Source of the DNA: Thelonectria olida
Lineage: Eukaryota > Ascomycota > Sordariomycetes > Hypocreales > Nectriaceae
Assembly: GCA_020736575.1 (NCBI GenBank)
Contig: JAGPYM010000009.1
Span: 682,001-746,000, forward strand
Direction of reading: 5' to 3'
DNA length: 64,000 bases
Below are positions 31,900 to 44,529 of this stretch, piece by piece (positions within the stretch are counted from its first letter, which is position 1; each line of letters starts with the position of its first letter). A program made the translations under genes and the position numbers. The notes below the pieces were generated by a model. It was not told the DNA's origin, did not search any database, and saw nothing but the letters and a program-made list of their open reading frames with translations.

Positions 31900-34897
31900 A
31901 TGGCAGACCGGGGGAGAGAGAGCTCTGGCTCTCAACCACCATCCCCTCGATCGGTCCGTCGACCATGGCCACTCAGTCGGAATCACTCCAGCACCAACGT
32001 TGAACCGGACGAACGATCTCCTCTGCTCACAACCTCAAGATCCCGCATCCGCATCGGCGGTCCAAGTGCATCTCGGCTTCAAAATTCATCTACTTCTCGG
32101 GAACAGAGCTACACAGGTATGGTTTTCTGCAGGACTCTTACAACTCTTCCGCCATGAGCTCTAGCCCTCAACTAATTGTTTTTGTTTTCTGTAGGATTTG
32201 GTGGTGCCTCTCGCAACCACAGCCGGCACCCATCATGGGGTCAACGCTTGATCCATGCCCTTTCAGACCGCCAAGATTCCGGCATGACCGAGTCCAAAGG
32301 AAGCATTTTTCCAGATGAACGAGTCTGGTACGACCAGTTTACAAGCACTGACTGGGTCCACGACGCTATTGCCGATTCCTATCGTGTTAAGGAGCTGCGC
32401 AGCCGCAAGGATATCGGGGGACGCCTTAGAATCATGTTCGATGGTGCCCAAGGTTGGATTCTAAGTGCTCTAAGTGGTGTTATTGTTGCCTTGATGGCCT
32501 ATACAGTTGACGTGGCCGAGTCCGTTGTTTTTGACTACAAGTATGGCTATTGTGGCCGGGCCTGGTTCTGGAACCAACGGGTGAGTAGTGCTCCTGATTC
32601 CCTTTGCTATGCAGACTCATGTCAGTGCTACAATTTGTATGGCATGTTCTCTAACTCGAATCTTAGAATTGCTGTCCCGATGGTGATTGCGAGGACTGGA
32701 AAAGCTGGGCCGATGTCTTCAATCATCCATTTGGTGTGAGGTGGTCCGATTTCCTCATATACATGGTCTTTGTCCTCGTCCTTGCGCTGCTCGCCTGCTA
32801 TATTACTCTGTTGACCAAAACCGTGGTTCCCTCAGCTTACCGTCTCACAACCCTCGACGAGAACTTGGCGGCAGAAGATGTCCCCGAAACTTACGATGAC
32901 GCACCAAGTAGTGAGGCTTCTACGCCCCGTCCGCAGCAAGACCAGGCACCGGCCAATCCACCTATGATTTACTACTCTGCAGCCGGCAGCGGTGTTGCTG
33001 AGGTTCGCGTTATTCTGAGTGGTTTTGTTCTGCACGGTTTCCTCGGTGTCAGAACCCTCATCATCAAGATGGTGGCCTTGGTCCTGAGTGTGGCATCTGG
33101 TATGAGTCTGGGCAAAGAAGGGCCTTACGTGCACATGGCGGCATGTGTGGGCAATATTCTCTGTCGAATCTTTCCCAAATACGACCGCAATGATGGCAAG
33201 CGACGAGAAGTTATATCAGCAGCTGCGGCCGCCGGTGTGGCCGTCGCCTTTGGAGCTCCGCTTGGTGGCGTTCTCTTTGGCCTCGAGGAGGTCTCATATT
33301 TCTTCCCAGCCAAAACCCTGTTCAGAACCTTCTTTTGCTGCATCGTGGCGGCCCTGTCCCTGAAGTTCTTGAATCCATACGGCACTCACAAGATTGTCCT
33401 CTTCCAGGTTCGCTACCTGGTTGACTGGGAATACTTTGAGCTGGGAACTTTCATTTTTGTGGGTGTTCTCGGCGGCGCCGTGGGTGCCCTCTTCATCAAG
33501 GCCTCCAAGCATTGGGCGCAGACGTTCCGCCGAAGCAAGACAATCAAGAAGTTTCCCATCATTGAAGTCATGCTTGTGGCACTCGTCACTGGGTTGATGA
33601 GCTACTGGAACGCATTGACTAAGCTGCCTGTGGCTGAATTGCTTCTGAATGTCGCCTCTCCCTGCGAGGGCCCGGATGTCGAACGAGAAGAGCTCACTCT
33701 TTGCCCCAAGTCCATTGACGACATCCCGCCGATTCTTCTACATCTGGCCATAGCCTTGTTAATTAAAGGGTTCTTGACTGTCATCACATTTGGCATTGTA
33801 AGTGTTTCAACCATTCATCTCCTTAACAGTCGAGTCTAACTCCCGATTAGAAAGTACCTGCTGGAATTTACGTCCCTTCAATGGTTGTCGGCGGCCTCAT
33901 GGGCCGCTTCGTGGGCCATGTCGTGCAATGGATTGTGCTTCGGTTCCCCGACTGGACTGTCTGGGGATACTGCGCCATCAAGTCGGACGGTTCCTGTATT
34001 CAACCTGGCGTCTACGGTCTCATTGCAGCCGGAGCCACCATGTGCGGAGTCACAAGGCTGTCTGTCACGCTGGCGGTAATTTTGTTTGAACTGACAGGTA
34101 GTCTTGACTACGTTCTTCCCTTCTCGTTAGCCATTTTGGTTGCCAAGTGGACTGCCGATGCTATTGAGCCAAACAGCATCTATGTAAGTGAAAAGACCCA
34201 ATATGTTGACACTGAGTGGGACCTGACAAACTTACTCTGCGCAGGATCTACTCACGAACATGAACTCGTACCCTTTTCTGGACAACAAGCACAAGCCCAT
34301 CTTCACTGAGAATCTGGGAGACATCCTGCCCCGGGTTCGACGTGAGCGAATCATCGACATTACGACGTCTCCATTGGTGCCCGCCGCTAGCCTGCGTGTC
34401 AAGCTTGAGCTCCTGCATCGCGCTGGCGAACTCGACGGTGGACTCCCCATCCTTCGAAACGGCATTCTAGTTGGATTGATTCCCGCACCGGATCTCGGAT
34501 ACGCGCTTGATCAGTTGGAAAACGAGAGCTCAGACCTCTGTTTGATGACGCGAATCCCACGAATTGATGAAGAGGATGATGCACCTGATCCGACCGACTT
34601 TACACCGTTCATCGATCCGGTATGTTTCCTTTCAGGCGTTTCTTGACGATGGTTACTAACATGGACAAGGCACCGGTGGCACTTGACATTCGGTCGTCGA
34701 TGGATCTCGTGTATGAACTATTTGCGAAGCTCGGTCTACGGTATATTTGTGTTTTGAAAGACGGCAAATATGCAGGAATGGTAAGTGGTTCCCTCTCGAA
34801 GCGAAGCTAGCCAAGGTCAGGCGGACTGATAAAGAGGATACAGACCCACAAGAAGACGTTTGTCAGATATATGCGCGAGCACGAGAAAGACGAGTAA
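31900..34897 (+). CDS. CLC-family chloride channel/transporter, Gef1/ClC-3-5 type
   Basis: Anion transporter of intracellular membranes, expected to exchange chloride for protons in Golgi or endosomal-vacuolar compartments. Seven exons: 31900-32116, 32195-32580, 32667-33797, 33851-34183, 34245-34619, 34670-34780 and 34844-34897, 868 residues, all joins in frame. Ion-path motifs: GSGVAEVRVILSGFV (canonical GSGIPE altered to GSGVAE), SLGKEGPYVH with the gating glutamate, GLEEVSYFFPAKTL with the glutamate used for proton transfer in exchangers, and the KVPAGIYVPSM segment. Two C-terminal CBS domains follow: the first around ITTSPLVPAASL to LVGLIPAPDL and the second around LDIRSSMDLVYELF to VLKDGKYAGM. 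The presence of both glutamates favours an exchanger over a channel. It resembles yeast Gef1 in layout. Confidence 0.94.
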
Positions 34898-36651
34898 GGA
34901 GCTAGCACGAGTCGGGAGAATGAGAGTTGAGCATGGTATCTTCGGAGATGGATCGGACTTGCAGGTTCGGAAGATGTGGCATAGGGTCTACGTATTCTTA
35001 AGAGGTGGAAGCATTTGCAACGGAGTTGGTTGAATTGGTTGGGTGGTTAACTGTTTTGCTTATAATCAGGCGGCTTTATTGTCTACTCTTGAAGCAAGCA
35101 AGGAGTCTGGGAGCATTTATTTTTCTTGTCATGGCATGTTGGATGGCGCATTCATTGCCCGGATATGATTACTGGTTTGCACAGCATAGCATTATATGGC
35201 GTAGTGTCACATGAGGGTTGTATTATCACATCAGACTGTTTCATACTTTTAATTAAGTGGATGAGAGAGATGGGAAATGAGAGATGGCAGAATGACTAGA
35301 CTCGATGCAGAAGTTTTCTGGAGATGGGCGGTCGTGATGATAGGCAATGAGCTCCAGCTTCGGATAAGGCATGTTCTCAATCAAGCTTCCTGAACAGGCA
35401 TGATGCACAAAGGCTTTTGGGGGGGGGGATTGTCTTGGCCCAGCTGGCCGAGTGTCTCCGCCCCGACTCCCAAGGATTCATGACATGGGGTAGGATGATA
35501 AGTACTTTGTTATGGCAGCTGAACAGCAGAGCAAGTACAGTTATTGTGCGCTCAATATGATTTCAAAAGGCCAATTCAGGCTCTCGCCATACTATACTGG
35601 TATGTAATACACCATTCAAAGAAAACATCTGACAATAGAATTGTTACTACCAAGGACAGGTATCAGCGACAACGGACCCCCGGACCGGGACCGGGCCGGC
35701 AGTCGTCAGCGATACGGAGCGTCCGGGCGTCCCGGGGGACGGGCGACTGGCTGGCGGGGGACGGATGAAGCTTGCGATAGCTACCTTAGTCACTACGAAG
35801 TGCGTACAGGTAGCGAGAGTCTTTTGTGTGTTGGTGATGCGGTAGTGGTGTAATATTGCTACCCCGGCAGCTACCTGCTGCAACTTGTGCATAGGTACAT
35901 ACAGGAGGGCAACGTGGGTGTGATGCGTGGATCGTGGATCGGATCGTGGGACATGTGCTTTCAAACAGGGGGGCAGGAACAAGATTTGTTTGATAGCAGG
36001 GTACCTGGTTGGCTGTCTGTACGCATTCCCCGACCAGGTTCATCGAGGTGCCGGCAGTTGTATCTCAACGAGTCCATGATAAAAGGACTGTCACCTTTTA
36101 TCTTTCAGGCAGCGTTCCTATCTCAACAGGACAGGAATAACAGCTACCTTACCTTAGTTAGGTACATGTACATCCAATGGTTTCCCCACGTCTTTCACCG
36201 TCCAAGCGCAATCAGCAGCAGCATGGGCAGCGGTAGTTCCATCAAGCGCGAACCCACTACGTAACCGCATCTCCAATAACCTACCTAGAACGGCACGCAA
36301 GACCCGAACCCCTCCCCCTCATGACCCCAAATGCGAATTAGCCATCCATTGCTTTACTTTGCTTCGCGTGTTTGCTTGCTTGCTTGACCGAAAAGATACG
36401 GGACTTTGCGGGGACGGGAGAGACGCCTCGTCCAAGACGAAGCAAGGCAAAAGAAGGAAGGACGAAGGAGAAGCTTGTCTCAGGAAGGTACCGACCTTAG
36501 GAATTAGATATATATATACCTAGTTGGCCCCTCTCCCAGGGCCGTTTCTTCTCGAGGTTGTCTTGTAATTATACCTGTCTACGCCTGAACCCCAGTTGAC
36601 TTGTCCTGAGAGAGTACGTCTACCTGCCTTATCTCGCTTTTCGACTTCGTC
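34898..36651. other. Intergenic, CLC to GABA transaminase
   Basis: About 1.75 kb with no supported gene. Features: a 10-base G run at 35419-35428, a GC-rich stretch about 35680-35765, and near 36,500-36,680 an ATATATA tract and repeated CTACC units typical of the promoters here. Confidence 0.55.
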
Positions 36652-36755
36652 ATGATTGCGTTATCTGGCTACCTACCTACCTCCAACTCCTCCCACCTCA
36701 ACCTCACACAACACCAATGGCTAATCGTAACACCCAGTTAATCAATTCCGAATAG
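36652..36755 (+). promoter_or_regulatory. Two overlapping upstream ORFs before GABA transaminase
   Basis: The first opens at 36652 (29 codons, stop 36739-36741). The second opens at 36717 in another frame (12 codons, MANRNTQLINSE, stop 36753-36755). Both end shortly before the main ATG at 36792. They would be met by scanning ribosomes if transcription starts upstream. Confidence 0.4.
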
Positions 36756-36791
36756 AGCTCGCCATCAATACCACATCTTCCTTCAATCATC

Positions 36792-38341
36792 ATGTCGGCC
36801 CTCCGCGCGGGCATGGCCCTCCGGCCCGCCTCCCTCGCCGCCCGCCGCGCCTTCACCACCACACGAACCCTCAAGGCCGCGTCGCAAGCTCCCTTCTTCC
36901 CCAATGAGCCCGAGGCTCCTTCAGTCAAGACAGCCATTCCCGGCCCCAAGACTAAGCAGCACATTGACGAGCTCACCGAGGTCTTTGACACGCGCAGCAT
37001 GTACATGCTAGCCGACTACACCAAGAGCGTCGGCAACTACATTGTCGACCCTGATGGAAACACTCTTCTAGACGTGTAAGACAATTCCTCATTCTGTATA
37101 CTGGTGTTTCTTCGTACTGACAACGTAATAGCTTCGCCCAGATCGCCTCCATCCCCGTCGGTTACAACAACCCAAATCTTATCAAGGCTGCCTCCACCCC
37201 AGACATGGTTAACGCAATCGTCAACCGTCCCGCCCTCGGCGCCTTCCCCTCCCACGACTACGCTGCCATTCTCAAGTCTGGGCTCCTCCGAGTTGCCCCA
37301 AAGGGCCTCAACAATGTCTTCACTGCCATGGCCGGATCCGATGCCAACGAGACCGCCTACAAGGCTGCCTTCATGTGGCGTCGTCAACAGGAGCGCGGCG
37401 GCCCCAATGTCGAATTCACTCAGGCCGAGCTCGACTCATCCATGGCTAACCAGGCCCCCGGTGCTCCTGAACTCTCCATCTTGTCCTTCAAGACGGGCTT
37501 CCACGGCCGCCTATTCGGCTCCCTCTCCACCACTCGCTCCAAGGCGGTGCACAAGATTGATATCCCAGCCTTCGACTGGCCCCAGGCTACCTTCCCCAAG
37601 CTCAAGTACCCTCTCGAGGACAACGTTGCCGAGAACGCAAAGATCGAGCAGGCCTCCATCGATGAGGTCGAGCACCTAATCAAGACTTGGCATCTTCCCC
37701 CCTGCGCCGTCGTTGTCGAGCCCATCCAGAGCGAGGGCGGTGACAACCACGCGAGCCCCGAGTTCTTCCGCAAGCTGCGCGCCGTTACCAAGAAGCACAA
37801 CGTCCTCCTCATCGTCGACGAGGTCCAAACCGGTGTCGGCGCCACGGGCAAGTTCTGGGCCCACGAGCACTGGAATCTCGAGGACCCCCCAGACATGGTC
37901 TCCTTCTCTAAGAAGGCCCAGGCTGCCGGTTTCTACTTTGGCAACCCAGACATCCGTCCCAACAAGCCCTACCGCCAGTTCAACACGTGGATGGGTGACC
38001 CGGTCCGCGCCCTGCTCTTTCGCGCCATCATCGACGAGATCGAGCGCCTGGACCTCGTCAACCACACAGCCAACATCGGCGACTACCTCTACCGCGAGAT
38101 CGCCTCCCTCGCCACCAAGTACCCCGGCCACTTCCAGGACCTCCGCGGCAAGGGCCAGGGAACGTTCCTCGCCTTCGACAACCCGAAGCGCGACCAGTTC
38201 CTCGCCAAGGCCAAGACGTTGGGCGTCAACATGGGCGGCAGCGGCAACAGCGCTGTGCGTTTGCGACCGATGCTGATTCTGCAGCAGAAGCACGCCGACA
38301 TTCTCCTGGATACTCTTGAGAAGGTTGCCAAGTCGTTGTGA
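36792..38341 (+). CDS. gatA: 4-aminobutyrate (GABA) aminotransferase
   Basis: Class III PLP aminotransferase that turns GABA and 2-oxoglutarate into succinate semialdehyde and glutamate, feeding the GABA shunt. Exons are 36792-37075 and 37132-38341 (497 residues). The N-terminus (MSALRAGMALRPASLAARRA) is Arg/Ala-rich without acids, as in a mitochondrial presequence. Motifs: YIVDPDGNTLLDVFAQIAS across the splice, TAMAGSDANETAYKAAF, SFKTGFHGRLFGSLSTT, VVEPIQSEGGDNHAS, LIVDEVQTGVGATGKFW, and the PLP lysine in VSFSKKAQAAGFYF (Lys355 or Lys356). Its length and motifs match UGA1/GatA of fungi. Two small upstream ORFs lie in its leader. Its 3' end faces the minus-strand gene at 39.4-40.6 kb. Confidence 0.96.
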
Positions 38342-39434
38342 AAAAGCGAAACGCATTTGCATTTACGTTATTGAGAAATTCGTGTTTTACAATTCAGGAG
38401 TCAAAACGGCAAAGGGGGGCGAGTGATTGATGAACAAACACATTTTGGATCAAGATCACAACATGGATGACAAAACATCGTGGGAGATATGATTCAAACA
38501 ACACTTTGAATGGGATAGTTTGGCTAAATGCATTGTAGCGATGGGGTTTGATAATTCAAGATGATTGACCAATTTCATGTTCGTTTCGCTTGTGACAACC
38601 TGCCTAGATAGATGTTGTATGCTTTGAGGAAACACGATCACAATCGCAGCCGTTTGCAATTCCGAATAGGCAACTCACATTTGGTATATGTCATTCGAAT
38701 TCACCCCAGCAGATGGAACGAATCGTTGAATTTGAAACCCACCCCCCCCCCAGTTAAGAGCGAGATGAAAGGACAAGCAGATGAAATGGCGGGTATTCAA
38801 CCCTTCTCAATTAGATCCATCCAGTCTCTCACGCAAATATCAAAAGTCTAGCTGTAGAGGTTTGTGGGTATTACCTAACCTAGCTATCCGTGCTAAAAAA
38901 AAAAAATGTCCAGTCCTTGTTGCCATAGTATCGTAGAGGAGGCGGCCAACTGCCGGTAAGGATAGATCCTCCAGGGACCACCAGTCCAGCAGTAGATATG
39001 CCGCCTGAGGTATCAATAGGAAATACATGCCCAACGCCGTCCGAAATGCAATCCGTACTTCGTATGCCTTCATACCAAGTCATAACCCTCAGACACAATC
39101 ATAGTTCTGCCACCCGTATAAAACGCATAGAACCTGCCTGTGAATGGGAATGTAAAGACTCAGGGTCTCATGATAACGATGCATATTGCCATGGAAAAGA
39201 ATACCACCGTCTATGTTGCGGGAGACGCAAAGAAGACAAGTCTCTAGAAAGAAACGGTACCTCCAAGTCGTGTTGGTCACACCTGAAGCTGAACACGCCA
39301 GCTGGCTAGCCACAATAGACACAGCATCCAGCCTGCGTCGATCAAGACTTCCAAGGTCCAGGGGCAGGTCTGGAAGGGTGACGGAGCACTGTAGAAGATA
39401 GTGCTTACAAACTCCAGTCCACAAAGGCATCCCC
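38342..39434. other. Intergenic between convergent GABA transaminase and the minus-strand hypothetical gene
   Basis: About 1.1 kb of 3' flanks with short C and A homopolymers (near 38740 and 38895). No supported gene. Confidence 0.55.
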
Positions 39435-40598
39435 CTAGGCTGAGTTTGCGACAGGAGAATTTTGCTCAAGGAGCGACGAGGAACCCATCAACCCAGGGTT
39501 AGCATCCCGCTCAAGCAAGGGTGCAAGCGTCGTGAGCTCGTTGTGAAGCCTTCCTGCAGCATAGCTGCTAGCTCTTGGCTCAGGTTCAAGAGGAACCGGG
39601 CCTGGTAACATGTGAGGCTGGGGGCTTTCCAACTGCTCCTGCATTGGCTCTGCCACGACTCGCTAATCCAGACTGTCAATACAATTCTCATCAAGCAGAT
39701 CATTAGACTTACCGGGCGAGATGCCTCATCCGGAGGTGATAACCCCTCCAACTTTGTTCCACCACCGTGGGCGCCAGCGTAGGATGTGCTATAGTTGCTC
39801 ATAGGCAGGAGTCTCGTGGCGTCATGACTCTGGGGGGGATGGTTCGTGGAACAGCGGCAGTCTGGTTCGTCTGAAACTGGGCCAGCTGGTTGTTCGACTG
39901 GTTGGTTGGCTGGGTGGCCGGCTGGGTGGCAAGCTGAGTGTTCGACTGGTTGCTCGACTGGTTGGCCGGCTGGGCGTTCGACTGGTTAGCAGGCTGGTTG
40001 TTCTCGTTCTGCTCGACTGGAGGGCGAGGGGCGATTGCCTGCGGCAAGATAGGACGGAGCTTGGCTCTGTCCGCCCGAGAAGGTCTCCCCTTCTTCTTCG
40101 GGCCCGTAGCAGGAGGCGCGGGAGGGGGGGCGGGGGTTGGAGCTGGAGTGATCTCAGCGGAGCTGCTTGCAGGACGAGGCAAGATAGGAACGTGGTGCGG
40201 TCCAGGGGCAACTGAAGAAGGCTCCACGTTGCCCTGCAAGGACATTCTCTTGGAAGATGGTCCGCCGTGATCGTCCGTCATCTTTCGCTTCAGCCAAGAA
40301 ACCTGCTTGATGCCAACTTGGTCCGCAGCCTGCATGCATTGGTTCATGTTTCGCCCTATCGGGATATTAATACTTAAGACTGGATGAAAGATATCATGGT
40401 CATACCGAACGGCAATTGCATCTGCAGCCAGTTTGGTTCGATCCCATTAGCTCGGATGAAGTTACTCAGGGTATCGACATCCATCTGACTGGTCTTGATG
40501 ATCTCAGCCAACAGGAAGCGCTAGCTGGTGATTAGTACACGTTCCTCTGGCTCTGGCTTGTGCCATACCTTCTCTTCGTCGGTAAAGGAGGAACCCAT
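39435..40598 (-). CDS. Q/N-rich hypothetical nuclear protein, reading frame apparently broken at a C7 run
   Basis: Starts at the ATG at 40598. Exons are 40598-40569, 40520-40406 and 40355 onward, with good GTATGG/GTATGA donors and TAG acceptors. The conserved-looking N-terminus runs GSSFTDEEK, RFLLAEIIKTSQMDVDTLSN and GRNMNQCMQAADQVG. A Pro-rich part, an AT-hook-like KKKGRPSRADRAK and an Asn/Gln repeat region follow. As sequenced, the frame stops at 39799 (233 residues). One extra base in the C7 run at 39832-39838 would carry the frame on through a normal GTAAGT intron (about 39713-39664) to a TAG at 39435, adding about 120 residues. The sequence thus shows either a base-call error or a real truncation. 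The function is unknown; nuclear DNA binding is an inference only. Confidence 0.6.
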
Positions 40599-43500
40599 TG
40601 CTCTTGAGGTTGTCGACTCAGCGCGGAAGAAACTTAGGGGTGTCGAGGAAGAAGACAAAGGGGGTGAGTTGGAGTGGTTCACAAGCACGCATTTGTGGCA
40701 CAAGTTAAGAAGGAGAGAAGCGAAAGTAATGCCACCCACGATAACTTATAGGGGAAACCGGGTTTGCCGTTGTTCAATATAGAATAGGTGCTGAATATAG
40801 ATTGAAGAAGCCAAACGGGGAGTATTGGCGCTTTGCGCGCAGCCAAAAACGAGTGTCGAGGGCGTTTGTCGTCTCGAGGGGTAAGAATACAACGGCGTTC
40901 GAGGGGCGCAGACACAAGCAGATTCGAGAGGCCTGTCCCACGGCGCCGATAGTCGCAACGGCAGTAGTTGAATAGAATGGTTTGCCAAAGGCGCGCGGTA
41001 GAAGCACGCAAGCGCGCGTCTTCGAGGGCGGCCGTTGAAAACGGCAGAGAATGTTTGAAGAAGTAAAAGCTAGGCATGGAACGTGGCGACGGGAACGCGG
41101 GCGAAGATCAGATCCAGGGCCGCAGGCTGCCGCCGCGGGTTCTCGAAGGACTTGGCCTCAGAGCTGCTGCGCGTTGCGTGTGGCTGGGCTTGCAAGCTCG
41201 TTGGTTCCTATGCTGGGGCAGTGGACGCGGAGTCGTAGCCGGAGCCAGGTGATGCTGGGGGTGGGCAAACACTGGAACCAAACCAGGGTTGTGGCCCAGG
41301 CCAGGTGTGGTGAAGACTCACTCTGGAGTCCTCACCAGGATGGTGTGGTTTAGGACGCCAGGGATGATGGTGGACCGTGGAGGGGGAGCTCTCAACCGCC
41401 CGCCGTATTATCAGACGCGAAGTGATAGGATAGATCGAGGGATCTAGAGTCAAAGAATTGCCCTAGTGACGGATCGAATACGGATCGAATACGGTATGCT
41501 TTCAGAGTCTGTGGTGCCCGCGAGCAACCGGATGAGCCTCCTTGAGTGTTGAATGTGTGCCTAATGGCAGGGTGTACCGTCATTATCAGACCAGACGAAC
41601 CTGAGCCGCAGAGATCCGCTTTGGTCAAGGTGAGGCGCCAGCTACCTTTGTTTGCCCTGTCATCCCTTCGTGGAGACGTTGATCTGACTGCTGAATTCGG
41701 CAGGAAAAGTAGCTTTGGGGCCAGGTAATTACCTGTCAGGGCTGCATCTGCATATACCGGCAACCGGTACCCCAGCACGGTACTCGCCGAGCTGCTTGCT
41801 GCACAAGATGCGATCCGGCACTCGAACCAGGGGCTTCGTTTCGTTTCGTCGGGCGTCAATGTGTGCCGTCGCACTGCTCATCAAGGAAGTTGATCCATCC
41901 GAACTTTCAACCAGTCGTGTCAGTCCGTGGCGCAGTGTTCGTCCCGGGCGACATGCTTGGGGGGAACGTCGATGGTTATGGAAAGGAGATTCTCTGCCCA
42001 TCCCACTCAAGCTGGAGGTGCATGCTCCTGTCTCGATCCGGCGACGTGATGTCTTCCAAAAGCCCGCACTTGTCTCAGTTGACTGGCGCCCATTTGTCGT
42101 GACTCCCGTGCTAAGAGGCAGCCACTGCAACCTGCAGGGCAGTCCCCCCATAAACATCGACGATGTGCTGCACGATTCCCTCAGTGAGACATAGGCGGCG
42201 TCAATGAACTGAGGTGCACCAGCTGGGTATGCACTGGAACGGGGCTTGATGTAGTGAACGGCCAATCCAGCCAAGACCTGATGCCGCCTGACTCGCCCTG
42301 TCAACGCAGTCAGCTCTGGTGGTGTGTCGGCCAGGTCGCCCCATGCTCATGCTTCTTCTCACATGCCCACGCGCTCACCGCACTCTGCGAACCCTCTCTC
42401 CCACCCTCACTCATGGTTGGGTGTGAAAGCGTCTGCTTGGGCCCACGCCTGCATTAAACTTGGTACCACACCAATAATTCCATCAACGCCCAACTCGTCC
42501 GCTGTCGGCTGCACAAATCTCGTGGAAAGTCCACCGTCGGAATCGTCCAAATATTTCGCCCAGAATTCGCTCAAAGGCTTGCGCCGTACAACACGGCTTG
42601 ACCAACAAAGGTGATGGCGGCTCTCATTGGCTTATTGGCGACCGTAGTTAGCTGGACGGCCCATCGCTTCGTTCCGGGGGCGGAGGGCGCTGAAATCACT
42701 GGCTGCGTTCTCGCCAATCAGGCCACAAAGGCGGTTGACTTGTCGCATTTTCCTGCTGCACTGTCCACTGGTTCGTCACGAGGGCCGGCGGGTGAGCCGC
42801 AAGTTGCAGTCTTCCGGCGCCGGGCCGTGGTGTCGATCCCGTCATGCTGCAATTCGCCGTGGCCGTCGAGTCGCACACGGGCATCGTCGAATGCGTGTTT
42901 GGGCAGGCGAAATAGAATTGAGGTTCAAGTTTCCGTATCTGACGTCGACCGCTTTTTTATAATCCAGGCAGTGTCGCTCGCGGTCTCGCCTTCCTCCAGC
43001 CCAAGGCCGTTCTTGCACTTGCATGCACAATGAGGTGGCAGCTTCTCACTAGGACCCACTCATGTACAACACGTCAGTCCTTGGAGCTGGTCAACGATAT
43101 GAGGGAGGTGTTATTGGCGATAGGCAGATATAGTTGAATGTTTGGAGATTCTGCAGCTCGGAATGCCTCGATTTTTATATGAAATTCAACATGCTTCTGC
43201 AGTGAATCATTGCCAAATGTCTGATCAAGTAACTTGACCTTAGCATTGGCAATGTCTGAATTCTCGTCACCGCCACTTCCAGCTTCACCCCGCGCGGTGA
43301 TCGTTTATACCTAGTTCGCAGGTAACAGACAGGGTATCACAGAAGGTGGGTAGGGGTCCATCGGCTTTTGCCAGGTTATTCAAGTTCCGGCCGGGTCAAG
43401 GTGTTGAAGCCGTACAATCTAGTTGGAAAGGTGAGTCCATGGAAAGAGGAACTACGCGCGGAACACGTTAAACGCCAACAGATTTCTAGATCAAAAGCAC

Positions 43501-44520
43501 TGACGGAACTAACGGCATATTCCGCGACTGAAATCCAACACAGGCACCGTGAATTGAGCAATCCCATCACAATGCACTTCGTTTTAGATATCCTGCAAGT
43601 TCTCGGCCTGTTATGCTCTAGGGTAGGCGACGGACCAAAGATCTCAGAGCATGGTGCCCATTGCGTCAACAAGACACCACCCACCTCACAGGCGTGCCTT
43701 GTGCAGAGACGGCAATCACTGAACAACACGCCAGTGAAAGAGTTTGTATTGTGAATAGAAGAATATTAGCAGGAGTTGGCCTCAAAATGAGAGCAATGCC
43801 TAGGTACCTGGAGATACTTAACTACCTAGATACCTGTCCCTCAGCTAACTAGGTAGGTACCTTACTTAGACAAATGTGTCCCAAAGCGTTCATGCCATCA
43901 CCTCACTTCCAGAAGGGACAAAGAAGATCAAACTGGTCGCGCGAACGCAGATACAAGACGCTGATTGGCCGACATGGTCGGAGAGAATCTGGGGAAATCG
44001 TGGCGCAATGTGCAGTCATGGTCGCAAAAATGCGGCGCGTCGGAGGTCGGATGCAAGAAATTCCGGCGCTGAACATGCTATTTTGCCCAGATTGGACGGG
44101 TCGGGGTTGGATGGAGCGGACTCGAGATTGGCTTCGCTCTGTCTTTGCCCGTCCGTGGACCCGTGGATGCTGAGGCCAAATGCATTCTGCCTTCTCAAAC
44201 TCTCTCCCAATTACTGGCTAGTGGCCCTGTACCTTACTCAAGCCTTGCCTTTCCTCGCCGTCGATTCGCTTTCTTCGCCTCGGCCTTCTCGACTGCTGCT
44301 CACCTTTTTTTGCTCGGTCCTTCTCTCTTCTCTCACCCACATGCACGGGTCCTCGCTCCACCACGACGCTCCACGCTGCACGCTCCCTTTGCCCTCGGAA
44401 TACCCGTTCCCGCCTTCTTTTGCCTCTGTTCACGACAACGTCAGTTCACCAACGCCGCCTCCGTTCCGCGAACAACTGCCCCGGCTCCCCTATAAGAAGG
44501 CCGTTTGCCAATCCTTCCTC
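40599..44520. other. Divergent intergenic region (3.9 kb) before SET2
   Basis: No recognisable protein on either strand. Open frames of 120-190 codons around 41.4-43.0 kb overlap on opposite strands and show no family motif. Two copies of the AGGTACCT palindrome lie at 43802-43809 and 43855-43862. The last 0.4 kb is the C/T-rich SET2 leader. Confidence 0.5.
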
Positions 44521-44529
44521 ATGCTCTAA
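44521..44529 (+). promoter_or_regulatory. Minimal upstream ORF overlapping the SET2 start (TAATG)
   Basis: ATG CTC TAA reads as a two-codon frame whose last base is the first base of the SET2 ATG at 44529. Such stop-start overlap favours reinitiation, or leaky scanning if the first ATG (poor context, C at -3) is skipped. Confidence 0.4.

Noticed and set aside
4969..41606. A 17-base identity between 4969-4985 and 41590-41606
   Set aside because: A single match of this length is not surprising in 64 kb and the flanks do not align.
41800..41900. A GGTTCGAGT box resembling a tRNA T-arm on the minus strand
   Set aside because: No matching acceptor stem, D-arm or A box could be folded around it.
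41392..42304. Overlapping open frames of 159-191 codons on both strands at 41.4-42.3 kb
   Set aside because: They overlap antisense to each other, have no motif or clear start context, and no splice structure improves them. Chance frames in GC-rich DNA are the simplest reading.
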